Part shown: in pieces, positions 55,815 through 64,000 of the stretch
Layout of the letters: each line of letters begins with the position of its first letter
Numbering within the stretch: position 1 is the stretch's first letter
NCBI GenBank assembly: GCA_036555105.1
Contig: DATBMA010000023.1
Span: 1-64,000, forward strand
DNA: 64,000 nucleotides
DNA from: DATBMA01 sp036555105
GTDB lineage: Bacteria; Actinomycetota; Acidimicrobiia; Spongiisociales; ZC4RG35
Direction: 5' to 3'
The notes under the pieces: generated by a model
Databases searched by the model: none
The model's input: the letters and a program-made list of their open reading frames with translations, nothing else
Told to the model about the DNA's origin: nothing
Position numbers and translations under genes: made by a program

Positions 55815-56719
55815 CCACCAGCCTGGGCCCGCTGACATTGCGGACCCCGCTGGTGGCGGCCGCGGGCACCTTCGGGGCGGTCCATGAGTTTGCCGGCTTT
55901 GGAACTCTCGGCTTTTACGGGGCGGCGGTTGCCAAGTCGGTCAGCCGGGACCCATGGCCGGGCCGGCCTGCACCTCGTCTGGCGGCGGTCGGCGACGGGA
56001 TGTTGAACGGGATCGGGATCCAGAACCCAGGGATCGATGCATGGGTAGATGAGGTCGCCCCGCTAATGCCCCGGCTGGACGTCCCGGTTTGGGGCTCAGC
56101 GGTCGGTCGCACACCCGACGAATTCGCGCACGTTGCCGTGCGTCTGGCCGAGGCGGGCGTGGCCGCGGTCGAGATCAACCTCTCTTGTCCCAACCTCGAG
56201 GATGAGCGGATGTTCGCCCTCGACCCAGGGCTGTCTTCGGCGGTGATGGGCACCGTACGATCCGCGCTTGGAGCCGGCGTGCCGGTGGGAGCCAAGCTGG
56301 CGCCGAACACTCAGGACATCTCGGCGGTAGCGGGGGCGTGCCGAGACTCCGGTGCAGACTGGGTGGTGATCTCCAACACCCAGTTGGGCGCTGCGATCGA
56401 CCCATCGACCCGCAGGCCGCGTCTGTCGATCGGGGTCGGCGGGCTGAGCGGCCCCCCCTTGAAGCCGGTCGCCATCCGATGCGTAATGGAGGTGAGGCAG
56501 TCGCATCCCGACCTCCCGATCCTCGGTTGTGGAGGTGTTACCACCGGAGCGGACGTAGTCGAGTATCTGCTGGCGGGCGCCTCAGCGGTGGGGCTTGGCA
56601 CCGTTCACTTCGCCGAGCCCAGAGCGGCGAAACGGATCACCGGCGAGTTGACGCGCTTCTGCCTGGCACAGGGGGTGGCTCGCATCGCCGACCTCGTGGG
56701 GGCGGTGCGGCCGTGGTGA
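55796..56719 (+). CDS. pyrD: Dihydroorotate dehydrogenase, class IB-like catalytic subunit (307 aa)
   Basis: PLVAAAGTFG, NGIGIQNPGIDAW, the active-site base in VEINLSCPNLED (Cys131) and GCGGVTTGADVVEYLLAGASAVGLGT are class I features. The segment after the Cys and AKLAPNTQDISAVA look like class IB. Class IB enzymes normally need PyrK, an FAD/2Fe-2S partner that passes electrons to NAD+. No pyrK lies in the operon. The electron acceptor is therefore unclear. The gene overlaps carB by 19 nt and pyrF by 4 nt. Confidence 0.92.
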
Positions 56720-57423
56720 CCGGCCTCATAGTGGCGTTGGACGTGGCTCAGGCGGCTGAAGCTCTCACCCTGGCCAACAAGCTTCGACCGATAGTCGACG
56801 GCTTCAAAGTGGGACTGGAGCTGCTGGCCGGACCCGGGCCAGCCGTCATCGGAGCAGTGCGCGAGCTGGGCCTGCCAGTGTTTGTCGACGCAAAGCTGCA
56901 CGACATCCCCAACACCGTCGAAGCCGCCGCCAGCCGACTTGGCGCCTATGGAGCCCGCTGGCTGACCGTTCATGCCTCTGGGGGCGGGCCGATGATCGAA
57001 GCGGCCACGCGAGGGCTCGCAAGGGGCGCCGACGGGCACGAAGCCGGGATCCTGGCAGTGACCGTGCTCACCAGCCTCGATGCCGCCGACCTCGCTCAGA
57101 CCGGCGTATCGGGGAGCCCGGGCAGCCAGGTGGCGCGGCTGGCACGCCTCGCCGCCTCCGCCGGGGCTGAGGGAGTGGTGTGCGCGGTGCGTGAGCTGGG
57201 TGATGTTGCCCAGGTCGCGCCAGGGCTCACCAGGTTCACACCAGGAGTGAGGCCTGCCGGCGCCGACGCGGGGGACCAGGCCAGGGTGGCCACCCCGGAG
57301 GAAGCGGCCCGCCGCGGCGCCGACTACGTCGTGGTCGGACGCCCGATCATCGCAAGTCCAGATCCGGAAGAGGCCGCGCGGAGCATCCGCCGCCAGCTCG
57401 AAGGGGCGGCGACTGGTGGATGA
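56716..57423 (+). CDS. pyrF: Orotidine 5'-phosphate decarboxylase (235 aa)
   Basis: LIVALDVAQAAEAL, the catalytic VFVDAKLHDIPNTVEAAA (D-x-K-x2-D) and TPGVRPAGADAGDQARVATPEEA with YVVVGRPIIAS identify group 1 PyrF. It yields UMP. GTG 56716 overlaps the pyrD stop; GTG 56713 is possible. pyrE is not in this window. The stop lies inside the start of the MFS gene (8-nt overlap). Confidence 0.96.
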   Translation: MTGLIVALDVAQAAEALTLANKLRPIVDGFKVGLELLAGPGPAVIGAVRELGLPVFVDAKLHDIPNTVEAAASRLGAYGARWLTVHASGGGPMIEAATRGLARGADGHEAGILAVTVLTSLDAADLAQTGVSGSPGSQVARLARLAASAGAEGVVCAVRELGDVAQVAPGLTRFTPGVRPAGADAGDQARVATPEEAARRGADYVVVGRPIIASPDPEEAARSIRRQLEGAATGG

Positions 57424-58663
57424 GTTACAGCGGACCAGGTTGACAACCGACGAGGTCCAGAACAGGACGGTTCACACTCTGATGGCCTCCAATGCGGTTG
57501 GCAGCGGAGCCGTGGCCTCAGCGGTGGCAGCCATCGGCCTTGTGGCGGCCGAGATCCTGGGAGGCGACTCCTTGGCTGGGCTGCCGGTCGCAACCATTTC
57601 GATCGGCTCAGCCTTGGCCGCCCCGCTTCTTGCCGCCATCATGAGCCAGCGAGGCCGCCGTCCAGGAATGGTCGCCGGTTACTCGGTCGGTATCGTCGGC
57701 GCCCTCGGGGTGGTCGCCAGCGCTCAAGCCGGGACCTTCGTGTTACTGCTCCTCTCGCTGGTCGCCTTCGGCGCCGGCCAGGCCGCCAATTATCAGGGCA
57801 GGTTCGCGGCGGCCGACCTGGCCCAGCCGGATCACCGAGGCCGCGATATCGCCAGTGTCGTCTGGCTGGGAGCCTTGGGAGGGATCCTGGCGCCACTGCT
57901 GGGACCCTGGGAGCAAAGGCTGGGGGAGTCATACGGGTTGGGAACCTATGTGGGACCAATGGTGATGGCAGTTGTCTTCTTCTCGGTCGCGGGCCTGATC
58001 GTCCTGATCCGGCTGCGGCCCGACCCGCTTGCCGTCCTCGGGTTCCCCGGCCGGGGAGCATCTGCTCCCGACCGCCGGCCGTTGGCGGGCCTGGCCGCCG
58101 CGATCCGAATACCAGCCGCGCGTTTGGCGCTGGTGGCGCTGGCCGTGTCTCAGGTGGTGATGGTTGCGGTCATGGCGATGACGCCGGCTCACATGCGTGA
58201 TCACGGCCAGGCGGACCTCTCCTACTTCGTGATCGCCGCCCACATCGCCGGGATGTTCGGGCTCGCCCCATTGGTCGGGCGCTGGAGCGATGCATGGGGG
58301 AGGGTCAGGACAATCGGCTACGGGGGAGCCATCATCACGATCGGGACCGTCGCCTCGGTAGCAGCGGGATATGTCCCTGCTCTTCTCTTCGCCGGCTTGT
58401 TCTTGCTTGGGTTGGGCTGGAACTTCTGCCTGATCTCGTCCAGTGCGCTGCTGGTCGATTCGGTGTCCGAGTCCATGAGAGTGAACGTCCAGGGCGGCTC
58501 CGATCTGCTGCTTGGCCTGGCGGCAGCAGTCGCCGGTCTCGTCTCGGGCATCATCAAGCAGGCAGCGGGCTTCCACTGGCTCGCCAACCTCGCTGCAGCA
58601 AGCGCCCTGGGGCTGGTGGTATACGCAATCGCTTTCACAAGAAGGCCGAATCCGGCGATCTGA
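57416..58663 (+). CDS. Major facilitator superfamily transporter at the end of the pyr operon (415 aa)
   Basis: About twelve hydrophobic segments, with MFS-type motifs GPLVGRWSDAWGRVRTI-like (LVGRWSDAWGRVRTIGYGG, the loop 8-9 DxxGRR-like repeat) and MSQRGRRPGMVAGY after helix 2. GTG 57416 overlaps pyrF, which suggests coupling to the pyr operon; a pyrimidine or nucleoside-related substrate is conceivable but unproved. Efflux of small molecules is an alternative. The closest subfamily was not recognised. Confidence 0.8.
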   Translation: MDELQRTRLTTDEVQNRTVHTLMASNAVGSGAVASAVAAIGLVAAEILGGDSLAGLPVATISIGSALAAPLLAAIMSQRGRRPGMVAGYSVGIVGALGVVASAQAGTFVLLLLSLVAFGAGQAANYQGRFAAADLAQPDHRGRDIASVVWLGALGGILAPLLGPWEQRLGESYGLGTYVGPMVMAVVFFSVAGLIVLIRLRPDPLAVLGFPGRGASAPDRRPLAGLAAAIRIPAARLALVALAVSQVVMVAVMAMTPAHMRDHGQADLSYFVIAAHIAGMFGLAPLVGRWSDAWGRVRTIGYGGAIITIGTVASVAAGYVPALLFAGLFLLGLGWNFCLISSSALLVDSVSESMRVNVQGGSDLLLGLAAAVAGLVSGIIKQAAGFHWLANLAAASALGLVVYAIAFTRRPNPAI

Positions 58664-58693
58664 CGCGATACGATCTCCCCAAGGAGGGAGACG

Positions 58694-59008
58694 ATGCCTC
58701 AACCACCCCCGATCACCCCGGAACAGCGACAGGCTGCTTTGGCCAAGGCGGCCGAAGCTCGCCGAGTGCGCGCCGAGGTCAAGGAACTGCTCAAGACCGG
58801 ATCGGTCGACTTCGCCGAACTGCTGAATCGTGCCGACAGCAACGACACCATCGCAGGCCTCAAGGTCGAAGCCGCTCTGGCTGCCCTGCCTGGCATGGGC
58901 AAGATCAAGGCCAAGCGGCTGATGGAAGCCAACGGCATCGCCGACAACCGCCGGTTGCGCGGGCTGGGCGAAAGGCAGCGTGCCGCGCTCCTCAGCGAAC
59001 TCGGCTGA
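58694..59008 (+). CDS. mihF: Integration host factor, actinobacterial type (104 aa)
   Basis: PPPITPEQRQAALAKAAEARRVRAEVKELLKTGSVDFAELL is the long N-terminal helix region. LPGMGKIKAKRLMEANGIADNRRLRGLGERQRAALL is the helix-two-turns-helix DNA-binding part. This matches mIHF/sIHF, unrelated to E. coli IHF, which bends DNA in nucleoid organisation. Position before gmk-rpoZ is the standard actinobacterial context. ATG 58694 follows AAGGAGG at 58681-58687. Its end overlaps gmk by 29 nt. Confidence 0.95.
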   Translation: MPQPPPITPEQRQAALAKAAEARRVRAEVKELLKTGSVDFAELLNRADSNDTIAGLKVEAALAALPGMGKIKAKRLMEANGIADNRRLRGLGERQRAALLSELG

Positions 59009-59588
59009 GGAAAGCGGCCGGCTCTTCGTCGTCTCCGGCCCTTCTGGAGTCGGCAAGTCGACGATCGTGGACGGGCTGGCTCGTCTGCGGTCTTTCCATT
59101 TCTCGGTATCCGCCACCACCCGGTCGCCCCGGCCCGGCGAAACCGAAGGTGTCGACTACCTCTTCGTGGATCGGGCCGGCTTCGAGCGGATGATTGCCGA
59201 AGGCGAGCTACTCGAATGGGCTACCTACGGAGACGATTACTACGGCACCCCGCGCCGCCCGGTGGAGGATGCCCTGACCGCCGGGAGCGACGTTGTGCTT
59301 GAGATCGAGGTGCAAGGGGCCCGGCAGGTCCGGAGCGCCTTCCCTGAGGCGGTTCTGGTGTTCATCGCGCCTCCTACCCCAGATGTGCTCGAGACCCGGC
59401 TGCGAGGCCGGGGTGACACCTCACCGGAGGCTATTGCCCGCCGCCTGGCGATAGCCAGGGAGGAGCTGGCCGCAGTCGACGAATTCGACCATGTCGTGGT
59501 GAACCATGACCTCGGTCAGGCGATCGCGGAGCTGGATCGAGTCATGGCCAGGTATCCTGGGGGCCAATCCAGCCAGGAAACACCATGA
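58980..59588 (+). CDS. gmk: Guanylate kinase (202 aa)
   Basis: P-loop VVSGPSGVGKSTIVDGL is followed by SVSATTRSPRPGETEGVDYLFV, LLEWATYGDDYYGTP and DVVLEIEVQGARQVR, with VFIAPPTPDVLETRLRGRG near the lid. It converts GMP to GDP. GTG 58980 lies in the end of mihF, so the two are coupled. The stop overlaps rpoZ (ATGA). Confidence 0.97.
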   Translation: MPRSSANSAEESGRLFVVSGPSGVGKSTIVDGLARLRSFHFSVSATTRSPRPGETEGVDYLFVDRAGFERMIAEGELLEWATYGDDYYGTPRRPVEDALTAGSDVVLEIEVQGARQVRSAFPEAVLVFIAPPTPDVLETRLRGRGDTSPEAIARRLAIAREELAAVDEFDHVVVNHDLGQAIAELDRVMARYPGGQSSQETP

Positions 59589-59806
59589 AGATCGAAGAAG
59601 TAATCGACAACATCGGCAACCGTTTCGCGACGGTGGTGGTTTCTGCCCGACGCGCCCGCCAGATCAATTCCTACTTCAGCCAGCTCGGAGTCGGAATCGG
59701 CGAGTACGTGCCGCCGCAGGTCCACTCCCTCTCTCGCAAGCCACTGACCATTGCGATGGAGGAGATCGCCGAGGGGCGGGTCTCGGTCGAGCGCACCGAG
59801 GTCTGA
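59585..59806 (+). CDS. rpoZ: DNA-directed RNA polymerase subunit omega (73 aa)
   Basis: MKIEEVIDNIGNRFATVVVSARRARQINSYFSQLG and KPLTIAMEEIAEGRVSVER match omega: conserved region RxxxVxxAxxRARQI and the last helix ALEEIxxGK. It helps assemble core RNA polymerase. A short form, as usual in actinobacteria. The TATCCT hexamer at 59553-59558 and AGGAAA before ATG 59585 may give it a promoter inside gmk. Confidence 0.95.
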   Translation: MKIEEVIDNIGNRFATVVVSARRARQINSYFSQLGVGIGEYVPPQVHSLSRKPLTIAMEEIAEGRVSVERTEV

Positions 59807-60984
59807 TGCTTCGCGGCCGGCGCATCCTGCTGGGGGTGTCCGGCGGGGTCGCCGCCTACAAGTCGGTCTATCTCTGCCGCCTCCTGATCGAGGCCGGGGC
59901 CGAGGTCGAAGTTGTGCTCTCCCAGGAGGCGCAGAACTTCGTGGGCGCCCAGACCTTCGCTGCCGTCACCGGGCGCAAAGTCGTGACGTCTCTTTTCGGA
60001 CAGGACCTGGTGAGCCCCCACACCGACCTTGGCAGGTGGGCCGACCTGGTGGTCGTCGCTCCTGCCACCGCCGCCACCCTCTCGCGGCTGGCAGGCGGTG
60101 CATCCACCGAAGTCCTCTCTGCCGTCCTGCTGGCCACGCGGGCGCCGGTGGTCCTGGCTCCTGCCATGCACACCGAGATGTGGGAGCACCCCGCCACCCG
60201 CAGGAACCTGGACGTGCTGAGGGGTGATGGCCACATCATCGTGGGCCCAGTCAGCGGCGACCTGGCGGGAGGGGACGAGGGCATCGGCCGGATGGCGGAG
60301 CCAGATGAGATCCTAGGCGTGGTGGAGGAGATGCTTGCCGGTGACTTCCAGGGGGTACGGGTACTGGTGACGGCCGGCGGGACCAGGGAAGCCATCGATG
60401 CGGTGCGGTTCATCGGCAACCGGTCGTCCGGAAAGATGGGCCATGCCGTCGCCTCCGAGGCAGCCACCCGAGGAGCCGACGTCACGCTGGTCACCACCTC
60501 GGATCTCGCTGCCCATCCTTCGGTGAAGCTGGTGAGGGTCGAGTCGGCGGAGGAGATGGCTGCGGCAGTGGCCGGCATCGAGGCAGACGTGGCCGTGATG
60601 GCTGCCGCGGTGGCCGACTTCCGCCCGGCCCGGCCATCTGACGGGAAACTGGCCCGGGCCGACGGCCCTCCCGATCTCGCTCTCGAACCGACGCCCGATG
60701 TGCTTGCCGAGGTGGCACGGAGGTCGCCGCCTCCCTTCCTGGTTGGTTTCGCTGCAGAGGCAGGCGGGCTCGAGCGGATCGCCGGCAAGGCCGCCGCCAA
60801 GGGAGTGGACCTGCTCGTGGCCAACGACGTCACCGCGCCGGATGCCGGATTTGCGGTCGACACCAATCGGGTCACGATCGTGTTCAAGGGAGGGGAGATG
60901 GAGGAGTGGCCATTGGCCTCCAAGGTCGAGATCGCCAGGCGATTGCTCGATCTGGTGGGTGGGCAGATGGGCCGGCGGCGGTAA
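59806..60984 (+). CDS. coaBC: Bifunctional phosphopantothenoylcysteine decarboxylase/synthetase (392 aa)
   Basis: The N-terminal CoaC flavoprotein half has ILLGVSGGVAAYKSVYLCRLL, VVVAPATAATLSRLAGG and LAPAMHTEMWEHPAT. The C-terminal CoaB half has VLVTAGGTREAIDAVRFIGNRSSGKMG and LVGFAAEAG with LLVANDVT. It performs two steps of coenzyme A synthesis. ATG 59806 shares its A with the rpoZ stop (TGATG). metK follows after 11 nt. Confidence 0.97.
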   Translation: MLRGRRILLGVSGGVAAYKSVYLCRLLIEAGAEVEVVLSQEAQNFVGAQTFAAVTGRKVVTSLFGQDLVSPHTDLGRWADLVVVAPATAATLSRLAGGASTEVLSAVLLATRAPVVLAPAMHTEMWEHPATRRNLDVLRGDGHIIVGPVSGDLAGGDEGIGRMAEPDEILGVVEEMLAGDFQGVRVLVTAGGTREAIDAVRFIGNRSSGKMGHAVASEAATRGADVTLVTTSDLAAHPSVKLVRVESAEEMAAAVAGIEADVAVMAAAVADFRPARPSDGKLARADGPPDLALEPTPDVLAEVARRSPPPFLVGFAAEAGGLERIAGKAAAKGVDLLVANDVTAPDAGFAVDTNRVTIVFKGGEMEEWPLASKVEIARRLLDLVGGQMGRRR

Positions 60985-60987
60985 CCT
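60982..60987 (+). promoter_or_regulatory. Putative -10 hexamer TAACCT for metK
   Basis: TAACCT spans the coaBC stop and ends 8 nt before ATG 60996. It fits a leaderless metK transcript. No SAM riboswitch fits in the 11-nt spacer. Confidence 0.5.
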
Positions 60988-60995
60988 CTCAATCC

Positions 60996-62174
60996 ATGCG
61001 GCGCTGGTACTTCGCTTCTGAATCGGTCACGGAGGGTCATCCCGACAAGGTGGCAGACGCCATCTCCGACTCGGTTCTCGATGCCGTCCTGGCTCAGGAT
61101 CCGATGGGCCGGGTCGCCTGTGAATCAATGGTCACGACCGGTGTCGCCGTCGTCGCCGGAGAGATCTCTTCGCAGGCGGTGATAGACATCGAAGCTCTCA
61201 CCAGGTCGACAGTTGCCGACCTTGGCTATGACTTCGACCCAGAGTTCTCGGCCGACACGATACGTGTCCAGTCGCTCGTCCACAGCCAGAGCCCGGACAT
61301 CGCCGCCAGCGTGACACGATCCCTCGAAGATCGGTCTGGCTCCCAGGATCCCCTTGATGCGCTGGGGGCCGGTGACCAAGGGATCATGTTCGGATTCGCG
61401 GTAGACGAGACGAGCGAACTGATGCCACTTCCCATTCAACTCGCCCATCGCCTGGCCGAGAGGCTCGCCGCGGTGCGGCGTGAGGGGTTGCTCGGCTATT
61501 TGCGCCCCGATGGCAAGACCCAGGTGACGGTCGAGTACGAAGGAGACCGGCCGCTTCGAGTCACCTCGGCTCTGATTTCCGCCCACCACGCCCCCGGGGT
61601 CGACTCGAAGGCGATGGCCGCTGATCTCCGGGCCGAGGTGGTCGAACGGGTCATACCTGACGACCTGCTGGCAGGAGATGTCGCCGTTCTCATCAACCCC
61701 TCCGGCAACTTCGAGGTCGGCGGGCCTCCGGCCGACACCGGCCTCACTGGCCGCAAGATCATCGTCGACACCTATGGGGGATATGCCCGTCACGGTGGGG
61801 GTGCCTTCTCGGGGAAGGACCCCACCAAGGTGGATCGATCGGGGGCCTATGCCGCCCGCCACGCCGCCAAGAACGTCGTGGCCGCGGGTCTGGCAAGGCG
61901 ATGCGAGGTTCAGCTGGCATATGCCATCGGCCAGGCCGCCCCCTTCTCCATCCATGTCGACACCTTTGGCACCGCCAACATCGCCCCCGAGCGCCTCGAC
62001 AAGTTGGTGGGCGAATACTTCGACTTCCGGCCGGCCGCCATCCTCCAGCGCCTGGGACTGCGCGCGCCGGTCTACCGACCAACCTCCGCTTACGGTCACT
62101 TCGGTCGCCCGGGCTTCCCATGGGAGTCAACGGAGGAGGCCGAGGCCCTCGCCGCAGCCGCCGAACAGTTCTGA
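60996..62174 (+). CDS. metK: S-adenosylmethionine synthetase (392 aa)
   Basis: FASESVTEGHPDKVADAISDSVLDAVLAQDP with the catalytic His and Asp, GAGDQGIMFGFAVDET and RKIIVDTYGGYARHGGGAFSGKDPTKVDRS are the canonical blocks. It makes SAM from methionine and ATP, as a tetramer. Length is standard. The stop (62172-62174) overlaps the CTG that best starts the next gene. Confidence 0.97.
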   Translation: MRRWYFASESVTEGHPDKVADAISDSVLDAVLAQDPMGRVACESMVTTGVAVVAGEISSQAVIDIEALTRSTVADLGYDFDPEFSADTIRVQSLVHSQSPDIAASVTRSLEDRSGSQDPLDALGAGDQGIMFGFAVDETSELMPLPIQLAHRLAERLAAVRREGLLGYLRPDGKTQVTVEYEGDRPLRVTSALISAHHAPGVDSKAMAADLRAEVVERVIPDDLLAGDVAVLINPSGNFEVGGPPADTGLTGRKIIVDTYGGYARHGGGAFSGKDPTKVDRSGAYAARHAAKNVVAAGLARRCEVQLAYAIGQAAPFSIHVDTFGTANIAPERLDKLVGEYFDFRPAAILQRLGLRAPVYRPTSAYGHFGRPGFPWESTEEAEALAAAAEQF

Positions 62175-63967
62175 GCCAGCCAGAGCCCATCAGAGCCGCC
62201 CGGGTCGTTCCCGCCGTTCCGACCTTCGCGGTCGATGCCGGGTTCTGGTATTCGATCCCCGACCACATGACGGTGGGATTGGGAACGGCGGTCAGGGTCC
62301 CGCTGGGTGGACGGCGGACTGGTGGCCACGTGGTCGAGATCGGGGAGCGATCGCCCGAGCGACTGCGCCCGATCGCGTCCGTGTCCAGCCCGATCCCGAT
62401 CTTCGACGCCCCGCTCTTGGAGGTCTTGATGTGGGCGGCCCATCACTATGTGGCACCGGTCTCGGTTCTGCTCGAGAAGGCGGCGCCACCCAATCGTCCC
62501 CGCCGGCCCGACCCGGGTTTGTTGCCTGCTCGCCTAGATGGGGCTGGCGCGGGCGGGCTGGACGCTCTCGGTCGGAGGAGCGCGGCCGGAGGAACCGGGG
62601 TCAGATTGGCCTATGTGAGCCGGGCGGCCGATCTCGGCTGGATCGCCGGACTGGCCGGCCCGGTGATGGCGGCGGGCGGGGGCTGCCTGATCGTGATGCC
62701 GACGGGGGCCGAAGTGTCGATGGCGGAGACGGCTGCGCGGCCCTTGCTGGGGGACCACTTGTTGACAGTCGACAATGATCGATCCGACGCCGAGGTCACC
62801 AGGGCTTGGGAGATGGCCGCCACCGTCGCCGGGGTGGCGCTGGTCGGGACCCCGCGGGTGGCGTCATGGCCGGTTCGCGATCTCCGTGTCGCCGCTGCCA
62901 CCGAGGAGGGGCGCCGGGCTATGAAGGAGCGGCAGACACCGACCGTTGCTGTGAGGGAGCTCCTTTCCAGGCGGGCTGTCGCCACTCCCCACAACCTGGC
63001 CTTTGTTGGGCCGACGCCGAGCATCGAGTGCCTCGGATCCGGGCTCGAGGAGGTCACCGCTCCCGGCAGGAGTTGGGGACTGGTCGAGCTCGTGGATCGG
63101 ACCCGTGATGAGCAGAGCCGGGATCTGATCTCTCCGACCCTGGCCGCCGCGTTGCGCCGGGTGTTGGCCAATGGGGAGTCTGCATTCGTATTTGCCCACC
63201 GGCGTGGATACGCCCCGGCATTCGTCTGCATCCAGTGCCGCAACGTGCGCCGGTGCCAGGTCTGCGGCGCCCGTCCCGAGCCAGGACTCAGCTGCGTTCG
63301 TTGCGGGGCCGTGCTGGGGCCATGTGCCCATTGCGGCTCCGAGCGCTTTCGCCCACTGGGGGCCGGCGTGCAGCGGGTCGTGGAGACCCTGACCCGAGTG
63401 TTTGGAGCCCAATCGGTCGGGGCCGCACCGGCGGCCACCGAGATACAGGTGGGGAGCGAAGCCGACCTGGCCGCCCTCCCCATCCAGGACCTGATGGGGG
63501 TGGTCGATGCCGACGGGCTGCTGCTCGGCACGCACTTCCGCGCGGCCGAAGAAGCCATCCGCATCCTTGGGCGGGTCGCAGGCAAAGTCGGACGAGGCGG
63601 AACCCGGCGGGCGATAGTGCAGACCGCGCTGCCCGGCCATCCAGCCATGGTCGCCCTCAAGAGCGGGAAGGCGCTTCCGTTCCTGCATTCAGAGCTGGCC
63701 ATCCGGCGCCAACTCGGCTATCCGCCCGCTGGCGAGCTGATGATCGTGGAGCTGCGGGGTCAGGTGCCGGCCGATCCGCGGCGGGCCTTGGTCCAGCTCG
63801 ACGACGGCATCGACCTGTTGGGGCCGGCCGAGACGCGCCATGGGATTCGATTCCTCGCCCAAGGCAACAGCCTCGACATGCTCCGCACCGGCCTTCGACC
63901 CGTCGTGCAGCGCTGGCGCGACTCGGGCACGATCGTGCGCATCGACGCCGACCCGCTGGAGTTGTGA
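62171..63967 (+). CDS. priA: Primosomal protein N'-like PriA without helicase motifs, probable CTG start (598 aa)
   Basis: The N-terminal DNA-binding domain shows FWYSIPDHMTVGLGTAVRVPLGGR. The eight-cysteine zinc region (CIQCRNVRRCQVCGARPEPG, then LSCVRCGAVLGPCAHCGSER) and the C-terminal part (PGHPAM...RQLGYPPAGELMIVELRG) follow. Walker A and DEEH boxes are absent: MPTGAEVS stands where the ATP loop should be. Such ATPase-less PriA proteins are known in actinobacteria. CTG 62171, in a CTGA overlap with metK, is the nearest start; ATG 62120 would add 17 residues inside metK. Role in replication restart is inferred. Confidence 0.88.
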   Translation: MSQPEPIRAARVVPAVPTFAVDAGFWYSIPDHMTVGLGTAVRVPLGGRRTGGHVVEIGERSPERLRPIASVSSPIPIFDAPLLEVLMWAAHHYVAPVSVLLEKAAPPNRPRRPDPGLLPARLDGAGAGGLDALGRRSAAGGTGVRLAYVSRAADLGWIAGLAGPVMAAGGGCLIVMPTGAEVSMAETAARPLLGDHLLTVDNDRSDAEVTRAWEMAATVAGVALVGTPRVASWPVRDLRVAAATEEGRRAMKERQTPTVAVRELLSRRAVATPHNLAFVGPTPSIECLGSGLEEVTAPGRSWGLVELVDRTRDEQSRDLISPTLAAALRRVLANGESAFVFAHRRGYAPAFVCIQCRNVRRCQVCGARPEPGLSCVRCGAVLGPCAHCGSERFRPLGAGVQRVVETLTRVFGAQSVGAAPAATEIQVGSEADLAALPIQDLMGVVDADGLLLGTHFRAAEEAIRILGRVAGKVGRGGTRRAIVQTALPGHPAMVALKSGKALPFLHSELAIRRQLGYPPAGELMIVELRGQVPADPRRALVQLDDGIDLLGPAETRHGIRFLAQGNSLDMLRTGLRPVVQRWRDSGTIVRIDADPLEL

Positions 63968-63974
63968 CGTCGGG

Positions 63975-63980
63975 TACTGT
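63975..63980 (+). promoter_or_regulatory. Putative -10 hexamer TACTGT before the last gene
   Basis: TACTGT ends 6 nt before GTG 63987, matching the leaderless spacing. Confidence 0.4.
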
Positions 63981-63986
63981 CCGGTC

Positions 63987-64000
63987 GTGGCTCTCTACCC
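63987..64000 (+). CDS. Start of a gene cut by the window edge, possibly peptide deformylase
   Basis: GTG GCT CTC TAC CC reads M-A-L-Y-P. Peptide deformylases often begin MAxYPI, and def frequently follows priA in actinobacteria. Only five codons are visible, so this is a contextual guess. Confidence 0.35.

Overview
The window is GC-rich, densely coded bacterial DNA. It points to an actinobacterium, most likely from the Acidimicrobiia or a neighbouring deep lineage (inference). Evidence: a mycobacterial-style phosphatidylinositol mannoside trio (pgsA-patA-pimA), a mycothiol synthase-like tandem GNAT protein, actinobacterial integration host factor next to gmk-rpoZ-coaBC-metK, a PriA without ATPase motifs, and many genes whose -10 hexamer (TANNNT) lies only 6-10 nt before the start codon, i.e. 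leaderless transcription. queA-tgt, a Ser/Thr-rich linker in SecD and a lone prepilin peptidase beside the aro genes fit Acidimicrobiia better than Mycobacterium.

Layout. 1-63 is the 3' part of tRNA-Val(CAC). 64 to about 4400 is an accessory, partly decayed region: a relic that looks like a phage adenine methyltransferase, an HTH protein, an NTF2-like protein, a ChrB-like gene set among three copies of an unusual repeat with stem-forming potential, a truncated proteasome-fold (Ntn-hydrolase) relic, two very small membrane proteins, a deazaflavin-type oxidoreductase and a lactonase-like MBL hydrolase. 4495-12046 holds GerW-like, DUF1648, lipoprotein, SulP, patatin, MshD and degenerate APH-like genes. 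From 12125 on it is almost entirely housekeeping: thrS; gltA and an EF-G-like GTPase on the minus strand; pgsA-patA-pimA; pdxST; yebC-ruvCAB; queA-tgt-yajC-secDF; apt-rel-MBL-hisS-aspS-rarA; alaS-ruvX-mltG-aroE; a DUF4388 protein; prepilin peptidase-aroCKB-efp-nusB; pyrR-pyrB-pyrC-carAB-pyrD-pyrF-MFS; mihF-gmk-rpoZ-coaBC; metK-priA and the first codons of the next gene (probably def).

The genes are mostly translationally coupled through 4-nt ATGA/GTGA overlaps. The shikimate branch (aroE, aroC, aroK, aroB) and de novo UMP synthesis (pyrR to pyrF, lacking pyrE and pyrK here) are the two largest metabolic blocks. A PyrR-binding hairpin sits just before the pyrR ribosome binding site. The most unusual signals are: the three-copy repeat with non-identical but pair-preserving stems (1095-1898); two genes (aroE, priA) whose best start is CTG inside a CTGA overlap; an APH-fold protein that has lost its catalytic residues; and a class IB-like PyrD without its PyrK partner. 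I found no CRISPR array, intact prophage, insertion sequence or complete defence system.
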